Source: Streptomyces novaecaesareae (GTDB lineage: Bacteria > Actinomycetota > Actinomycetes > Streptomycetales > Streptomycetaceae). From it: 29,132 nt of DNA. Location of the stretch: NCBI RefSeq assembly GCF_000716875.1, contig NZ_JNWQ01000087.1, positions 1 through 29,132 on the forward strand. Direction: 5' to 3'. Positions 15,250 through 21,922 of the stretch are shown in pieces; within the stretch, counting starts at the first letter, position 1, and each line of letters begins with the position of its first letter. The notes under the pieces were generated by a model. That model had not been told where the DNA came from. It worked only from the letters and a program-made list of their open reading frames with translations, and ran no database searches. A program made the translations under genes and the position numbers.

Positions 15250-16209
15250 CTACCCGGCGGTGCCGGGCGGCGACCAGGCCGCGTTCCAACCGGCCAGCTC
15301 CGCCGGGCGGTTGGTGATGATGCCGTCCACGCCGGCGTCCGCGAGCGCCTTCCAGCGGGCGGGCCGGTCCACCGTCCACACGTTGACGGCGACCCCGGCG
15401 GCGTGCAGGTCGCGGACGGCTCCGGGGCGGGCGGAGAGCGCCTCGTCGGAGGGGTTGTAGGCGGCCAGGCCGAGTTCGTGGGCGGTGGCGACCGGGTCGG
15501 CGTCCAGGGTGGAGCGGAGCAGGCCGAGCGGCAGCTCGGGGGCCAGTTCGCGGGCGTGGCGCAGGGCGTCCACCTCGAAGCTCTGGACGAAGACCCGGTC
15601 GGTCATGCCGTGGTCGCGGACCTCCCGGACGATCCGGGCGACCTCGTCGCGGGTGTGCGGCCCCTTGATCTCCAGCAGCAGCTTGCCGCCCCGGGTGCGC
15701 AGGTCCTCCAACTGGGCGGCGAGGGTGGGCAGCCGGGTGCCCGCGTAGGCCGGGGCGAACCAGGAGCCTGCGTCCAGGGCGTCGAGCTGGGCGGCGGTGA
15801 GGTCGCGGATCCGGCCGGTGCCGTCGGTGGTGCGGTCGACGGTGTCGTCGTGCAGGACGTACGGGACGCCGTCCTTGCTGGGCTGGACGTCGTCCTCGAT
15901 CCACTCGGCGCCGGCCCGGCGGGCCACCTCGTCGGACACCAGGGTGTTCTCGGGGGCGGCGGAGGAGGCGCCGCGGTGGGCGAAGACGGTCGGCGGCGCG
16001 CCGGCCGGGCGGATCCACCCGCCGGGCCCGGCTGCCGCCTGCGGGGCGGACTGCGGAGCGGACTGCGGAGCGGACTGCTGGGCCGACGGCGGTACGGGGG
16101 CTCCGGTGAGCGCCACGGCGCCGAAGGCGGCGGCGAGCAGTGCGGCCACGAGGGCGGTCCGGCGAGGGCGGGGGTGCCCACGGCGGCGGGGGTGCCGACT
16201 GGGTGTCAT
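15250..16209 (-). CDS. Secreted glycerophosphodiester phosphodiesterase
   Basis: GDPD enzymes split glycerophosphodiesters into glycerol-3-phosphate and an alcohol, recovering phosphate and glycerol from lipids or teichoic acid. This 319-residue form starts at ATG 16209 with an Arg-rich n-region and hydrophobic core (residues 17-38), so it is exported. A short SAPQ repeat linker follows. The catalytic TIM-barrel motifs are clear: HRGASSAAPENTL, IEDDVQPSKDGVPYVLHD with the metal-binding acid pair, LLLEIKG for the third strand, and VNVWTVD near the end. The Shine-Dalgarno before ATG 16209 is poor. The gene is followed 10 bases later by the winged-helix gene. Confidence 0.92.
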   Translation of the reverse strand: MTPSRHPRRRGHPRPRRTALVAALLAAAFGAVALTGAPVPPSAQQSAPQSAPQSAPQAAAGPGGWIRPAGAPPTVFAHRGASSAAPENTLVSDEVARRAGAEWIEDDVQPSKDGVPYVLHDDTVDRTTDGTGRIRDLTAAQLDALDAGSWFAPAYAGTRLPTLAAQLEDLRTRGGKLLLEIKGPHTRDEVARIVREVRDHGMTDRVFVQSFEVDALRHARELAPELPLGLLRSTLDADPVATAHELGLAAYNPSDEALSARPGAVRDLHAAGVAVNVWTVDRPARWKALADAGVDGIITNRPAELAGWNAAWSPPGTAG

Positions 16210-16264
16210 GTCTCGCACGCTAAGGCCGCCGGACGAATCCGGCTCGTCGACGCCGGGAAGCCCC

Positions 16265-16314
16265 GGTGACATGACGGTGCACGGAGGAACGCCTCGGCGC
16301 ACCGTCATGTCACC
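16265..16314 (-). terminator. Long inverted repeat after the ArsR-type regulator
   Basis: Perfect 16-bp arms GGTGACATGACGGTGC (16265-16280) and GCACCGTCATGTCACC (16299-16314) enclose 18 bases that contain a smaller GAGG-AACG-CCTC stem. It begins four bases after the regulator's stop and ends 55 bases upstream of the glycerophosphodiesterase start. It can act as a terminator, but its position also allows a role in the downstream promoter. Confidence 0.7.
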
Positions 16315-16318
16315 CTGG

Positions 16319-17311
16319 TCACCCCTTCCCCAGCGGCGCCAGCAGGGCCTCCGCCGACGCCGTCCGCGCGTACAGCACCGACCGCCCCGCCCGGTGGGCA
16401 CTGACCAGGTGCGCGTCCCGCAGGGCCGTCAGGTACTGGGACACCGCCGAGGCGGAGAGCCCGGTGCGGTGGGCGAGTTCGGTCGTGGACGCCGGGGCCG
16501 CGAGCTCCGTCAGCAGCCGGGCGCGGGAGCGGCCGAGGACGGCGGCCAGGGCCTCGGTGCCGGCCGCCGGGGCGCTCGCCCACAGGGTGCCGATCCCGCG
16601 GGCCGGGTAGGCGAGCTGCAGCGGGTCGGGCGGGACGAGGCGGGTGTAGAGCGCCGGGCCGGTGAAGGCGGACGGGATGAGCAGCAGGCCCGCCCCGGCC
16701 GTGCGGCCCGGCAGCGGGCGGGTGCGGTGGCGCAGCCGCAGAGTGTCCTCCGTCCAGCGCAGTTCGGTGTGCAAATCGTTCAGGGCGCGCGCCGCGCCGT
16801 GCTCGGCGGCCTGGCGGGCGCGGTGCAGGACGTCGGCGTCCAGGACGGCCCGGATCCGCGCCCAGTACGGGGCGAGCGCGAGTTCCCAGTACGCCTCGAC
16901 CGCCTCGGTGAGCCGGCCGAGCCCGGCGGCCGGGTCGGCGTACAGGGCGCGCAGCCGGGGGCCGAGGCCGCCGCGGCCGTCCCGCAGCCGGTCGAGGTCG
17001 CGGCGGACCCGCCCGGCCGGGGTGGCCCGGATCGCCGCCAGTTCCTCCGCCAGGGTGGGGGCGGGCCCGGCGGGGGTCGGGTTGAGGAAGTCCGGCACGT
17101 ACCCGGTGGGCGGGACGAGTTCGGCGAGCAGCGCGTGGGCCGGCCCGAGCGCCGCCAGCCGGGGCCGCACCTGCTCCGCCCAGGGCCGGTGGACGGGGTG
17201 GGCGAGCCCCGAGCTCAGCAGCCGCAGGCTCGGGCCGACCTCCCACATCGGGCAGACGGCGAACCGCATCCGCGCCAGGTCACCCGCCGTGAACAGCAGC
17301 TCGGCCGCCAA
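16319..17311 (-). CDS. ArsR/DUF5937-type winged-helix transcription regulator
   Basis: The 330-residue protein has a large N-terminal DUF5937-like region, beginning ELLFTAGDLARMRFAVCPMW, and a C-terminal ArsR-type winged helix at about 255-322. The HTH includes STTELAHRTGLSASAVSQYL followed by LRDAHLVSAHRAGRSVLYART. This two-part family is typical of Streptomyces; the N-terminal part is thought to sense a ligand or mediate dimerisation. The start is TTG 17311 with GGGGGTGGG five bases upstream. It is transcribed divergently from an aldo-keto reductase across a 65-base gap, which suggests it regulates that gene and itself. Confidence 0.85.
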   Translation of the reverse strand: MAAELLFTAGDLARMRFAVCPMWEVGPSLRLLSSGLAHPVHRPWAEQVRPRLAALGPAHALLAELVPPTGYVPDFLNPTPAGPAPTLAEELAAIRATPAGRVRRDLDRLRDGRGGLGPRLRALYADPAAGLGRLTEAVEAYWELALAPYWARIRAVLDADVLHRARQAAEHGAARALNDLHTELRWTEDTLRLRHRTRPLPGRTAGAGLLLIPSAFTGPALYTRLVPPDPLQLAYPARGIGTLWASAPAAGTEALAAVLGRSRARLLTELAAPASTTELAHRTGLSASAVSQYLTALRDAHLVSAHRAGRSVLYARTASAEALLAPLGKG

Positions 17312-17376
17312 GCGCCCACCCCCGTGGATTCACACATGTTCGAATCATTGGCGGTCAGGCTAGTTCATTGACGATC
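17312..17376. promoter_or_regulatory. Short divergent promoter between the ArsR-type regulator and aldo-keto reductase
   Basis: This AT-rich 65-base gap must hold both promoters. It contains TTCGAATCATTG (17340-17351) and a related TTCATTG (17364-17370), plus the palindrome TTCGAA. These are candidate operator half-sites for the divergent ArsR-type protein. No Shine-Dalgarno precedes the reductase ATG at 17377, so that mRNA may be leaderless. Confidence 0.45.
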
Positions 17377-18339
17377 ATGACGGACATGACAACGGAGACG
17401 ACGAAGAGCACTGTGACGCCCTCGACCACCCCCACCCCCACCGAGCACCCGACCGCCGCCGCCTCCGGCACCTGGACGCTCGGCGACCGCACCGTCCACC
17501 GCATCGGCTTCGGCTCGATGCGCCTGCCGCAGACCGGCCCGGCGCTCGTCCCGCACGCCGTCCCGCGCGACCGCGAGCAGGCCCTGCGGGTGCTGCGCCG
17601 CGCGGTCGAACTCGGCGTCAACCACATCGACACCGCCGCCTTCTACTTCTCCCCGCTGCGCTCCGCCAACGAGCTGATCAACCGCGCGCTCGCGCCGTAC
17701 GGCGACGACCTGGTGATCGCCACCAAGGTCGGCCCGGGCCGCGGCCTCGACGGCGAGTGGGTGGAGCACGCCCGCACCCCCGAGCGGCTGCGCGCCCAGG
17801 TCGAGCAGAACCTGCGCGAGCTCGGCCGCGACCACCTCGACCTGGTCAACCTGCGGATCCTCGGCACCGACTCCGTCGCCGAACGCTTCGGCGCGCTCGC
17901 CGAGTTGCGGCAGGCCGGGCTGATCCGCCACCTCGGCCTCTCCAACATCCACCCGCACCAGCTCGCCGAGGCGCAGACCATCGCGCCCGTGGTGTGCGTG
18001 CAGAACCCGTACGGCATCGGCGCCTCGCCCGAGCAGGACGAGCTGCTTCGGCTCTGCGGCGAGCAGGGCATCGCCTTCGTCCCCTTCTACGCGATCGCCG
18101 GGGCGGGACGGGAGGGCGGTGTGGGCGAGGCCGAGCCCGCCCAGGTGGCGGCGGTGGCCGAGGCCCGCGGGATCAGCAGCGCACAGGTGCGGCTGGCCTG
18201 GACGCTGCACCGGGGCCCGCACGTGCTGGCCATCCCGGGCACCGGCGACGTGGCGCACCTGGAGGAGAACATCGCCGCCGGGGAGCTGCGGCTGTCGGCC
18301 GAGGAACTGGCCCTGCTGGACGGGGCCCACACCGGCTGA
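17377..18339 (+). CDS. Aldo-keto reductase, YdbC/PdxI-like
   Basis: This 320-residue NADPH-dependent oxidoreductase reduces aldehydes or ketones. After a Thr/Pro-rich lead of about 32 residues, it has the family start RIGFGSMRLP, HIDTAAFYF with Asp85 and Tyr90, IATKVG with Lys117, DLVNLR in place of the catalytic-His strand, HLGLSNIHPHQLAEAQ, and the cofactor-binding end IPGTGDVAHLEENI. The pattern, including VNLR and VCVQNPYGI, closely follows E. coli YdbC (PdxI), a pyridoxal reductase, so a B6-salvage or related role is possible but not shown. I chose ATG 17377; TTG 17368 and ATG 17386 are alternatives. The stop falls inside a 31-bp direct repeat. Confidence 0.9.
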   Translation: MTDMTTETTKSTVTPSTTPTPTEHPTAAASGTWTLGDRTVHRIGFGSMRLPQTGPALVPHAVPRDREQALRVLRRAVELGVNHIDTAAFYFSPLRSANELINRALAPYGDDLVIATKVGPGRGLDGEWVEHARTPERLRAQVEQNLRELGRDHLDLVNLRILGTDSVAERFGALAELRQAGLIRHLGLSNIHPHQLAEAQTIAPVVCVQNPYGIGASPEQDELLRLCGEQGIAFVPFYAIAGAGREGGVGEAEPAQVAAVAEARGISSAQVRLAWTLHRGPHVLAIPGTGDVAHLEENIAAGELRLSAEELALLDGAHTG

Positions 18340-18384
18340 GCCCGGAACCGGCCGGGCCCACACCGGCTGAGCCCGGAACCGGCG
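18323..18384 (+). repeat. 31-bp direct tandem duplication spanning a stop codon
   Basis: Two copies of a 31-base unit beginning GGGCCCACACCGGCTGAGCC (18323-18353 and 18354-18384) differ only at the last bases. A more degenerate third copy follows to about 18410. The first copy encodes the end of the aldo-keto reductase, including its TGA; the second repeats it after the stop. Confidence 0.75.
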
Positions 18385-18409
18385 GGGCCGCACCGCTTGA
18401 ACCGGACCC

Positions 18410-18439
18410 GGCGGGGCCCGGAACCGGCCGGGCCCCGCC
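18410..18439 (+). terminator. Hairpin terminator after the aldo-keto reductase
   Basis: Perfect 12-bp arms GGCGGGGCCCGG and CCGGGCCCCGCC (18410-18421 and 18428-18439) flank an AACCGG loop. It stands 70 bases after the reductase stop and about 50 before the histidine-phosphatase start. Confidence 0.82.
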
Positions 18440-18492
18440 GTGCGTCGCTCCGGGTCGACAGGGCACCGATGATCGCCGAGGAGTCCCAGGGC

Positions 18493-19119
18493 ATGACCGA
18501 CCTCGCCACCCGCTACCTCTACCTGGCCCGCCACGGCGAGGCCGCGCACGCCGACGGCAGCGGGCTCACCGCCGCCGGGCGCCGGCAGGCCGCCCTGCTA
18601 GGCCGGCGGCTGGCGGGCCAGCCGATCACGGCGGTGCACCACGGTCCGCTGCCCCGGGCCGCCGAGACGGCGCGGCTGGTCGCGGAGCAGCTGGACGGCG
18701 TGCTGCCGGCGGTGTGCGAGGAGGCCGGGGACTACGTCCCGTACCTGCCCGATCGGGCCGAACTGCCGGAGGACAGTGCGGAGTTCCTGCTGGAGTTCCT
18801 CTCGCACGCCACCCCGGAGGAGTGCGCGGGCGGTGCGGTGCTGGCGCCGCGCGCGGTCGAGCGGTTCACCGGGCCGGTGGCGGGCGGCGAGGAGCGGCAC
18901 GAACTGGTCGTCACCCACGCCTTCCTGGTCGGTTGGCTGGTCCGGCACGCCCTGGACGCCCCGGCCTGGCGCTGGCTCGGCCTCCCCGTCGCCAACGCGG
19001 GCCTGACCGTGCTGCGGTACGCGCCCGGCCGGCCGCCGTCCGTCCTGCTGCTGAACGACCAGGGCCACCTGCCGGAGGAGCTGCGCTGGACCGGATTCCC
19101 GGCCGCGCTGCACTGTTGA
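18493..19119 (+). CDS. Histidine phosphatase (phosphoglycerate-mutase superfamily)
   Basis: This 208-residue cytoplasmic enzyme has the branch-1 motif LARHGEAAH, with His14 as the phospho-acceptor, and the expected LTAAGRRQA helix. GPLPRAAETA holds the second active-site arginine, and VVTHAFLVGW the second histidine. Such proteins hydrolyse small phosphate esters; the sequence does not reveal the substrate. ATG 18493 starts just before the first beta strand, with GAGGAG ten bases upstream; ATG 18469 in the same frame would add eight residues. It is separated from the reductase by a terminator, so it has its own promoter. Confidence 0.87.
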   Translation: MTDLATRYLYLARHGEAAHADGSGLTAAGRRQAALLGRRLAGQPITAVHHGPLPRAAETARLVAEQLDGVLPAVCEEAGDYVPYLPDRAELPEDSAEFLLEFLSHATPEECAGGAVLAPRAVERFTGPVAGGEERHELVVTHAFLVGWLVRHALDAPAWRWLGLPVANAGLTVLRYAPGRPPSVLLLNDQGHLPEELRWTGFPAALHC

Positions 19120-19137
19120 CGCCTCCTCGGCGGCCCG

Positions 19138-19167
19138 TCGACAGGAATATGCAGACCGGTCTACTAT
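19138..19167 (+). promoter_or_regulatory. Leaderless promoter of the TetR gene
   Basis: TCGACA (19138-19143), an 18-base spacer and TACTAT (19162-19167) form a good vegetative promoter. The predicted start site falls at or next to ATG 19174, and there is no Shine-Dalgarno. The spacer is almost filled by the operator at 19146-19165. Confidence 0.65.
19146..19165. promoter_or_regulatory. TetR operator copy 1 (autoregulation)
   Basis: AATATGCAGACCGGTCTACT contains the perfect palindrome AGACCGGTCT (19153-19162). The same 20 bases recur exactly at 19824-19843, upstream of the SDR gene. The site lies between the -35 and -10 hexamers of the TetR promoter, so binding would block RNA polymerase. Confidence 0.82.
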
Positions 19168-19173
19168 CGCCGC

Positions 19174-19758
19174 ATGGGAGTCAAGGGTGAGGAGACCCGG
19201 GCCCGGCTGATCGCCGGCACCAGGGAACTGATCGAGGCGCAGGGCTACTTCGGGACGGGCCTGAACCGGATCGTGGCCGGCACCGGCGCGCCGCGCGGCT
19301 CGCTCTACTTCCACTTCCCCGGCGGCAAGGACCAGTTGGTGGCGGCCGCCCTCACCGAGGCCGGCCAGGAGGTCGAGGCACTGCTCGCCGCCCTGGCCGC
19401 CGAGGGCGCCGACACCGCCACCCTCGCCGAGCGGCTCGTCGAGGCCTTCGCCGAGCGCCTGGCGCAGTCCGACTACACCAGCGGCTGCCCGATCGCGACC
19501 GTCGCCCTGGAGACGGCGGGCACCAACGAGGCCCTGCGAACCGTCTGTGCCGAGGTGTACGCGAGCTGGCAGCGGGTCCTGACCACCAGGCTGGAGGCCG
19601 AGGGCTTCGGCCCGGCCGAGGCCGAGACCGCCGCCGGCCAGACGCTCGCCCTGCTGGAGGGCGCCGTCCTGCTCGCCTCCGTCCGGCGAAGCCGCGAACC
19701 GCTGGACCACGCCCGGCACGCCGTCCGGCACCTGCTCGGCAGCAAGTACAGCAAGTAG
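19174..19758 (+). CDS. TetR-family repressor, LmrA/YxaF-like
   Basis: The 194-residue regulator has an N-terminal TetR helix-turn-helix (residues about 6-55): TRARLIAGTRELIEAQGYFG, then GLNRIVAGTGAPRGSLYFHFPGGKDQL. The C-terminal ligand domain with YTSGCPIATVALE and AGQTLALLEGAVLLASVRR matches the LmrA/YxaF type, which responds to small drug-like or flavonoid-like molecules. It starts at ATG 19174 without a ribosome-binding site, consistent with leaderless translation. The paired operators suggest that it represses itself and the SDR gene beginning at 19861. Confidence 0.93.
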   Translation: MGVKGEETRARLIAGTRELIEAQGYFGTGLNRIVAGTGAPRGSLYFHFPGGKDQLVAAALTEAGQEVEALLAALAAEGADTATLAERLVEAFAERLAQSDYTSGCPIATVALETAGTNEALRTVCAEVYASWQRVLTTRLEAEGFGPAEAETAAGQTLALLEGAVLLASVRRSREPLDHARHAVRHLLGSKYSK

Positions 19759-19765
19759 GCCACGG

Positions 19766-19790
19766 GCGCGCCGCACATCGAGCGGCGCGC
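19766..19790 (+). terminator. Hairpin terminator after the TetR gene
   Basis: GCGCGCCGC (19766-19774) and GCGGCGCGC (19782-19790) form a perfect 9-bp stem with a seven-base loop, starting eight bases after the TetR stop. The SDR gene therefore needs its own promoter, which fits its own operator copy. Confidence 0.78.
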
Positions 19791-19792
19791 TT

Positions 19793-19826
19793 CCGTACGC
19801 CCAAGAAATCCGTACGCCCAAAAAAT
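19793..19826 (+). repeat. Tandem 17-bp repeat upstream of operator copy 2
   Basis: CCGTACGCCCAAGAAAT (19793-19809) is followed at once by CCGTACGCCCAAAAAAT (19810-19826), with one mismatch. The second unit overlaps the first bases of the operator. It occupies the expected -35 zone of the SDR promoter. Confidence 0.7.
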
Positions 19827-19843
19827 ATGCAGACCGGTCTACT
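19824..19843. promoter_or_regulatory. TetR operator copy 2, upstream of the SDR gene
   Basis: This is an exact 20-base copy of the site at 19146-19165, with palindromic core AGACCGGTCT at 19831-19840. It ends 17 bases before the SDR start codon and overlaps the likely -10 (TACTTA, 19840-19845). It ties the SDR gene to the TetR regulator. Confidence 0.82.
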
Positions 19844-19860
19844 TATTCACGGAGCACCGC

Positions 19861-20913
19861 ATGGCGCCCCTCCCGCCCCGCACCCTCGTCCTCGGCGCCA
19901 CCGGCTTCCTCGGCCGCTGGCTCGTCCTCGAACTCCTCGCCCGCGGCGAGCCCGTGGCCGCCACCGTCCGCGGCAACGACCGCGCGGCCGCCCTCCGCCA
20001 CTGGCTGCGCGCACACGACGCCGACGACACCGCCCTGACCACCGTCACCGCCGATCTCACCCGCCCCGGCCTCGGCCTCTCCCCCGAGGACGACGCCCGG
20101 CTCGCCGAGGTCCGCGACGTCCACAACCTCGCCGCCCGCTACGACTTCGGCCTCACCCGCGCCCAGGCCGAGCCCGCCAACCTCCACGGCGCCCTGAACG
20201 CACTGGAGTGGTCCGCCACCCGCCCCCGGCTGCGCCGCCTGGTCCACCTCTCCGGCTACCGGGTCGGCCGCGACCCGCAGCCGCGCCACCCACTCGACGA
20301 CCGCGCCACCGCCACGCTCTACACCCGCCTCGGTGCGTACGAGGCCTCCAAGCAGCTCGGCGACGCCGCCGTCCGCGTCACCGCACCCCGCCTCGGCGTC
20401 CCGCTCACCACCGTCAACCCGAGCAGCGTCATCGGCCATTCACGCACCGGCGAGGCCGGCCAGTACCTCGGCCTGGCCCAGCTGGTCCGCCAACTCCACC
20501 GCGGCCGCCTCCCCCTGCTGCCCGGCACCCGGCGCACCTTCCTGCCCGTCGTCACCGTCGACCACCTGGCCCGCTTCCTCGCCGTCGCACCCGACCACGA
20601 CCGCGCCCCCGTCCAGGCCCACACCGTCCTCGACCCCGAAACCCCCCTCCTCCCCGAGCTGATCGCCCTCCTCGCCACCCACCTCCGCGTCCGCCCGCCC
20701 CGCGGCCTGATCCCCGTCCCGCTCGTCCGCCGCCTCCCCCGCACCCTCACCGGCGCCGACCCGGAGACCCTCACCTTCCTCTCCGAGGACCGCTACGACA
20801 CCACCTCCGCCGACCGCCTCACCACCGCGGCGGGCCTCACCCAGCCACCCCTCACCCCCGCCCTCACCCGCTGGGCCACCCGCCTGGTCGAGGAGGACTT
20901 CGGCGCGCAGTGA
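19861..20913 (+). CDS. Extended SDR / NAD-dependent epimerase-like oxidoreductase
   Basis: The 350-residue protein has an N-terminal Rossmann fold with GATGFLG at 12-18. The SDR catalytic set is visible: Ser131 in VHLSGY, and Tyr160-x3-Lys164 in YEASKQL. The substrate half continues with TTVNPSSVIGHSRTGEAGQ and ends in a helical cap. The overall shape matches extended SDRs related to thioester-reductase or dihydroflavonol-reductase-like enzymes; the substrate is unknown. ATG 19861 follows GGAG by six bases. The TetR operator in its promoter predicts induction by the ligand of that regulator. Third codon positions are almost all G/C, as in core genes. Confidence 0.88.
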   Translation: MAPLPPRTLVLGATGFLGRWLVLELLARGEPVAATVRGNDRAAALRHWLRAHDADDTALTTVTADLTRPGLGLSPEDDARLAEVRDVHNLAARYDFGLTRAQAEPANLHGALNALEWSATRPRLRRLVHLSGYRVGRDPQPRHPLDDRATATLYTRLGAYEASKQLGDAAVRVTAPRLGVPLTTVNPSSVIGHSRTGEAGQYLGLAQLVRQLHRGRLPLLPGTRRTFLPVVTVDHLARFLAVAPDHDRAPVQAHTVLDPETPLLPELIALLATHLRVRPPRGLIPVPLVRRLPRTLTGADPETLTFLSEDRYDTTSADRLTTAAGLTQPPLTPALTRWATRLVEEDFGAQ

Positions 20914-20921
20914 CCTCGCAC

Positions 20922-20946
20922 AGGAAGTCGACCCGGCCGACTTCCT
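20922..20946. terminator. Bidirectional hairpin between convergent genes
   Basis: AGGAAGTCG (20922-20930) and CGACTTCCT (20938-20946) form a perfect 9-bp stem with a seven-base loop. It lies in the 38-base gap between the SDR stop and the stop of the minus-strand gene. Confidence 0.8.
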
Positions 20947-20951
20947 ACGCA

Positions 20952-21854
20952 TCAGTCGAAACGGGGACCGTACGCCTGGAGCACGATCGGTCGGATCTCG
21001 TCCTCGTCCGGGGCGAGGCTGCCGAACCCCCGGAACCTCAACTCGCGACCCGACACCATCCTGGGGAAGTACCAGTGCGTGAGGGAGCCGTACCGCAGGT
21101 GGCGACGGGACAGCGCCATGGTGACGCGGTGCGGCCCGACCGAACCCTCGAACTCCAGCAGCGGAACGGTCCTCGGGTCGGTCGAGAGGACGACCTGGTC
21201 GGCCACCCGCCGGGCATTGAAACCCTTGCCCCACCAGCGGACGCCCGCTGCCCGCAGCATGTCCGCACGGGTCTCGTCCGTCAGGGAGAACCTGCCGTCG
21301 AAGAACAGCCAGGACGCCTCGCTCCGGGGCAACTCCGCGCCCGCCAGGAGGCAGGCCGGGCCGAAAACCATCCGGCCCTGTGCGGCCAGGTGCCGGTGCA
21401 GACGGCGGAACCGCTCGGCCGGGCGGTCCGTGTCGCCCAGCCGGTGGGCGAGCGGGCCGTACATGGCATCGATTTTGCCGTCGCTCACGTAGAGAGCCAT
21501 CCCGAGCAACGCCGACTCCGGCTGTGCGAAGCACCTGAGATGCGAGGCGAACGCCTCCAACTCCGCCGCCTTCTCGGGCGGCAAGGCAATCGGGCTCGGC
21601 CGCCAGGGACCGTCGTCAACGGGTCGGCCGAGCCAGTCGGCCACGGCGTCGACCTCCTCCGGCGGCACGCCGAGGGCCGCCGCACAGCGCCGCAGGTCCG
21701 GCAGCACGACCTGCTGCGCCTCCTCCGCCTGCGCCACACCCGGAGCCGAAGCCCCGCCCGCCAGGGTGATGAAGTTCGCGACCTGCGCCTGGACGGCGAC
21801 GCGGGCCGTCACGCCCGACATCTCGTTGTTGACGCCCCCGCTCGCACCCTGCAC
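20952..21854 (-). CDS. Unrecognised protein with a conflict-system-like N-terminal motif
   Basis: This 300-residue protein matches no family that I recognise. The GTG at 21854 is firmly supported by GAGGAG six bases upstream. The N-terminus reads NNEMSGVTARVAVQAQVANF at 10-29. That is close to the short [N]E[IM]SG...V[VL]QAxxV element that I associate with the start of many actinobacterial STAND/AfsR-like and other conflict proteins; the comparison is from memory. A short helical segment with LRRCAAALGVPPEEVDAVAD follows, then about 220 residues of mixed structure rich in Arg, Trp and Phe, including SWLFFDGRFSLTDETRADML and GSLTHWYFPRMVSGRELRF. There is no transmembrane segment. Codon choice is somewhat less extreme in G/C than in neighbouring genes, compatible with transfer. 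Confidence 0.7.
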   Translation of the reverse strand: MQGASGGVNNEMSGVTARVAVQAQVANFITLAGGASAPGVAQAEEAQQVVLPDLRRCAAALGVPPEEVDAVADWLGRPVDDGPWRPSPIALPPEKAAELEAFASHLRCFAQPESALLGMALYVSDGKIDAMYGPLAHRLGDTDRPAERFRRLHRHLAAQGRMVFGPACLLAGAELPRSEASWLFFDGRFSLTDETRADMLRAAGVRWWGKGFNARRVADQVVLSTDPRTVPLLEFEGSVGPHRVTMALSRRHLRYGSLTHWYFPRMVSGRELRFRGFGSLAPDEDEIRPIVLQAYGPRFD

Positions 21855-21922
21855 CCGGAACTCCTCTGCGGAAGCGACGTGTTGGACCGCACCCCCGAAC
21901 GTACCGGATCCGCGCCCCGGGA

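Noticed and set aside
18323..18440. A CRISPR-like array
   Set aside because: The repeat units are adjacent with no spacers, and one lies in coding sequence; there are no cas genes.
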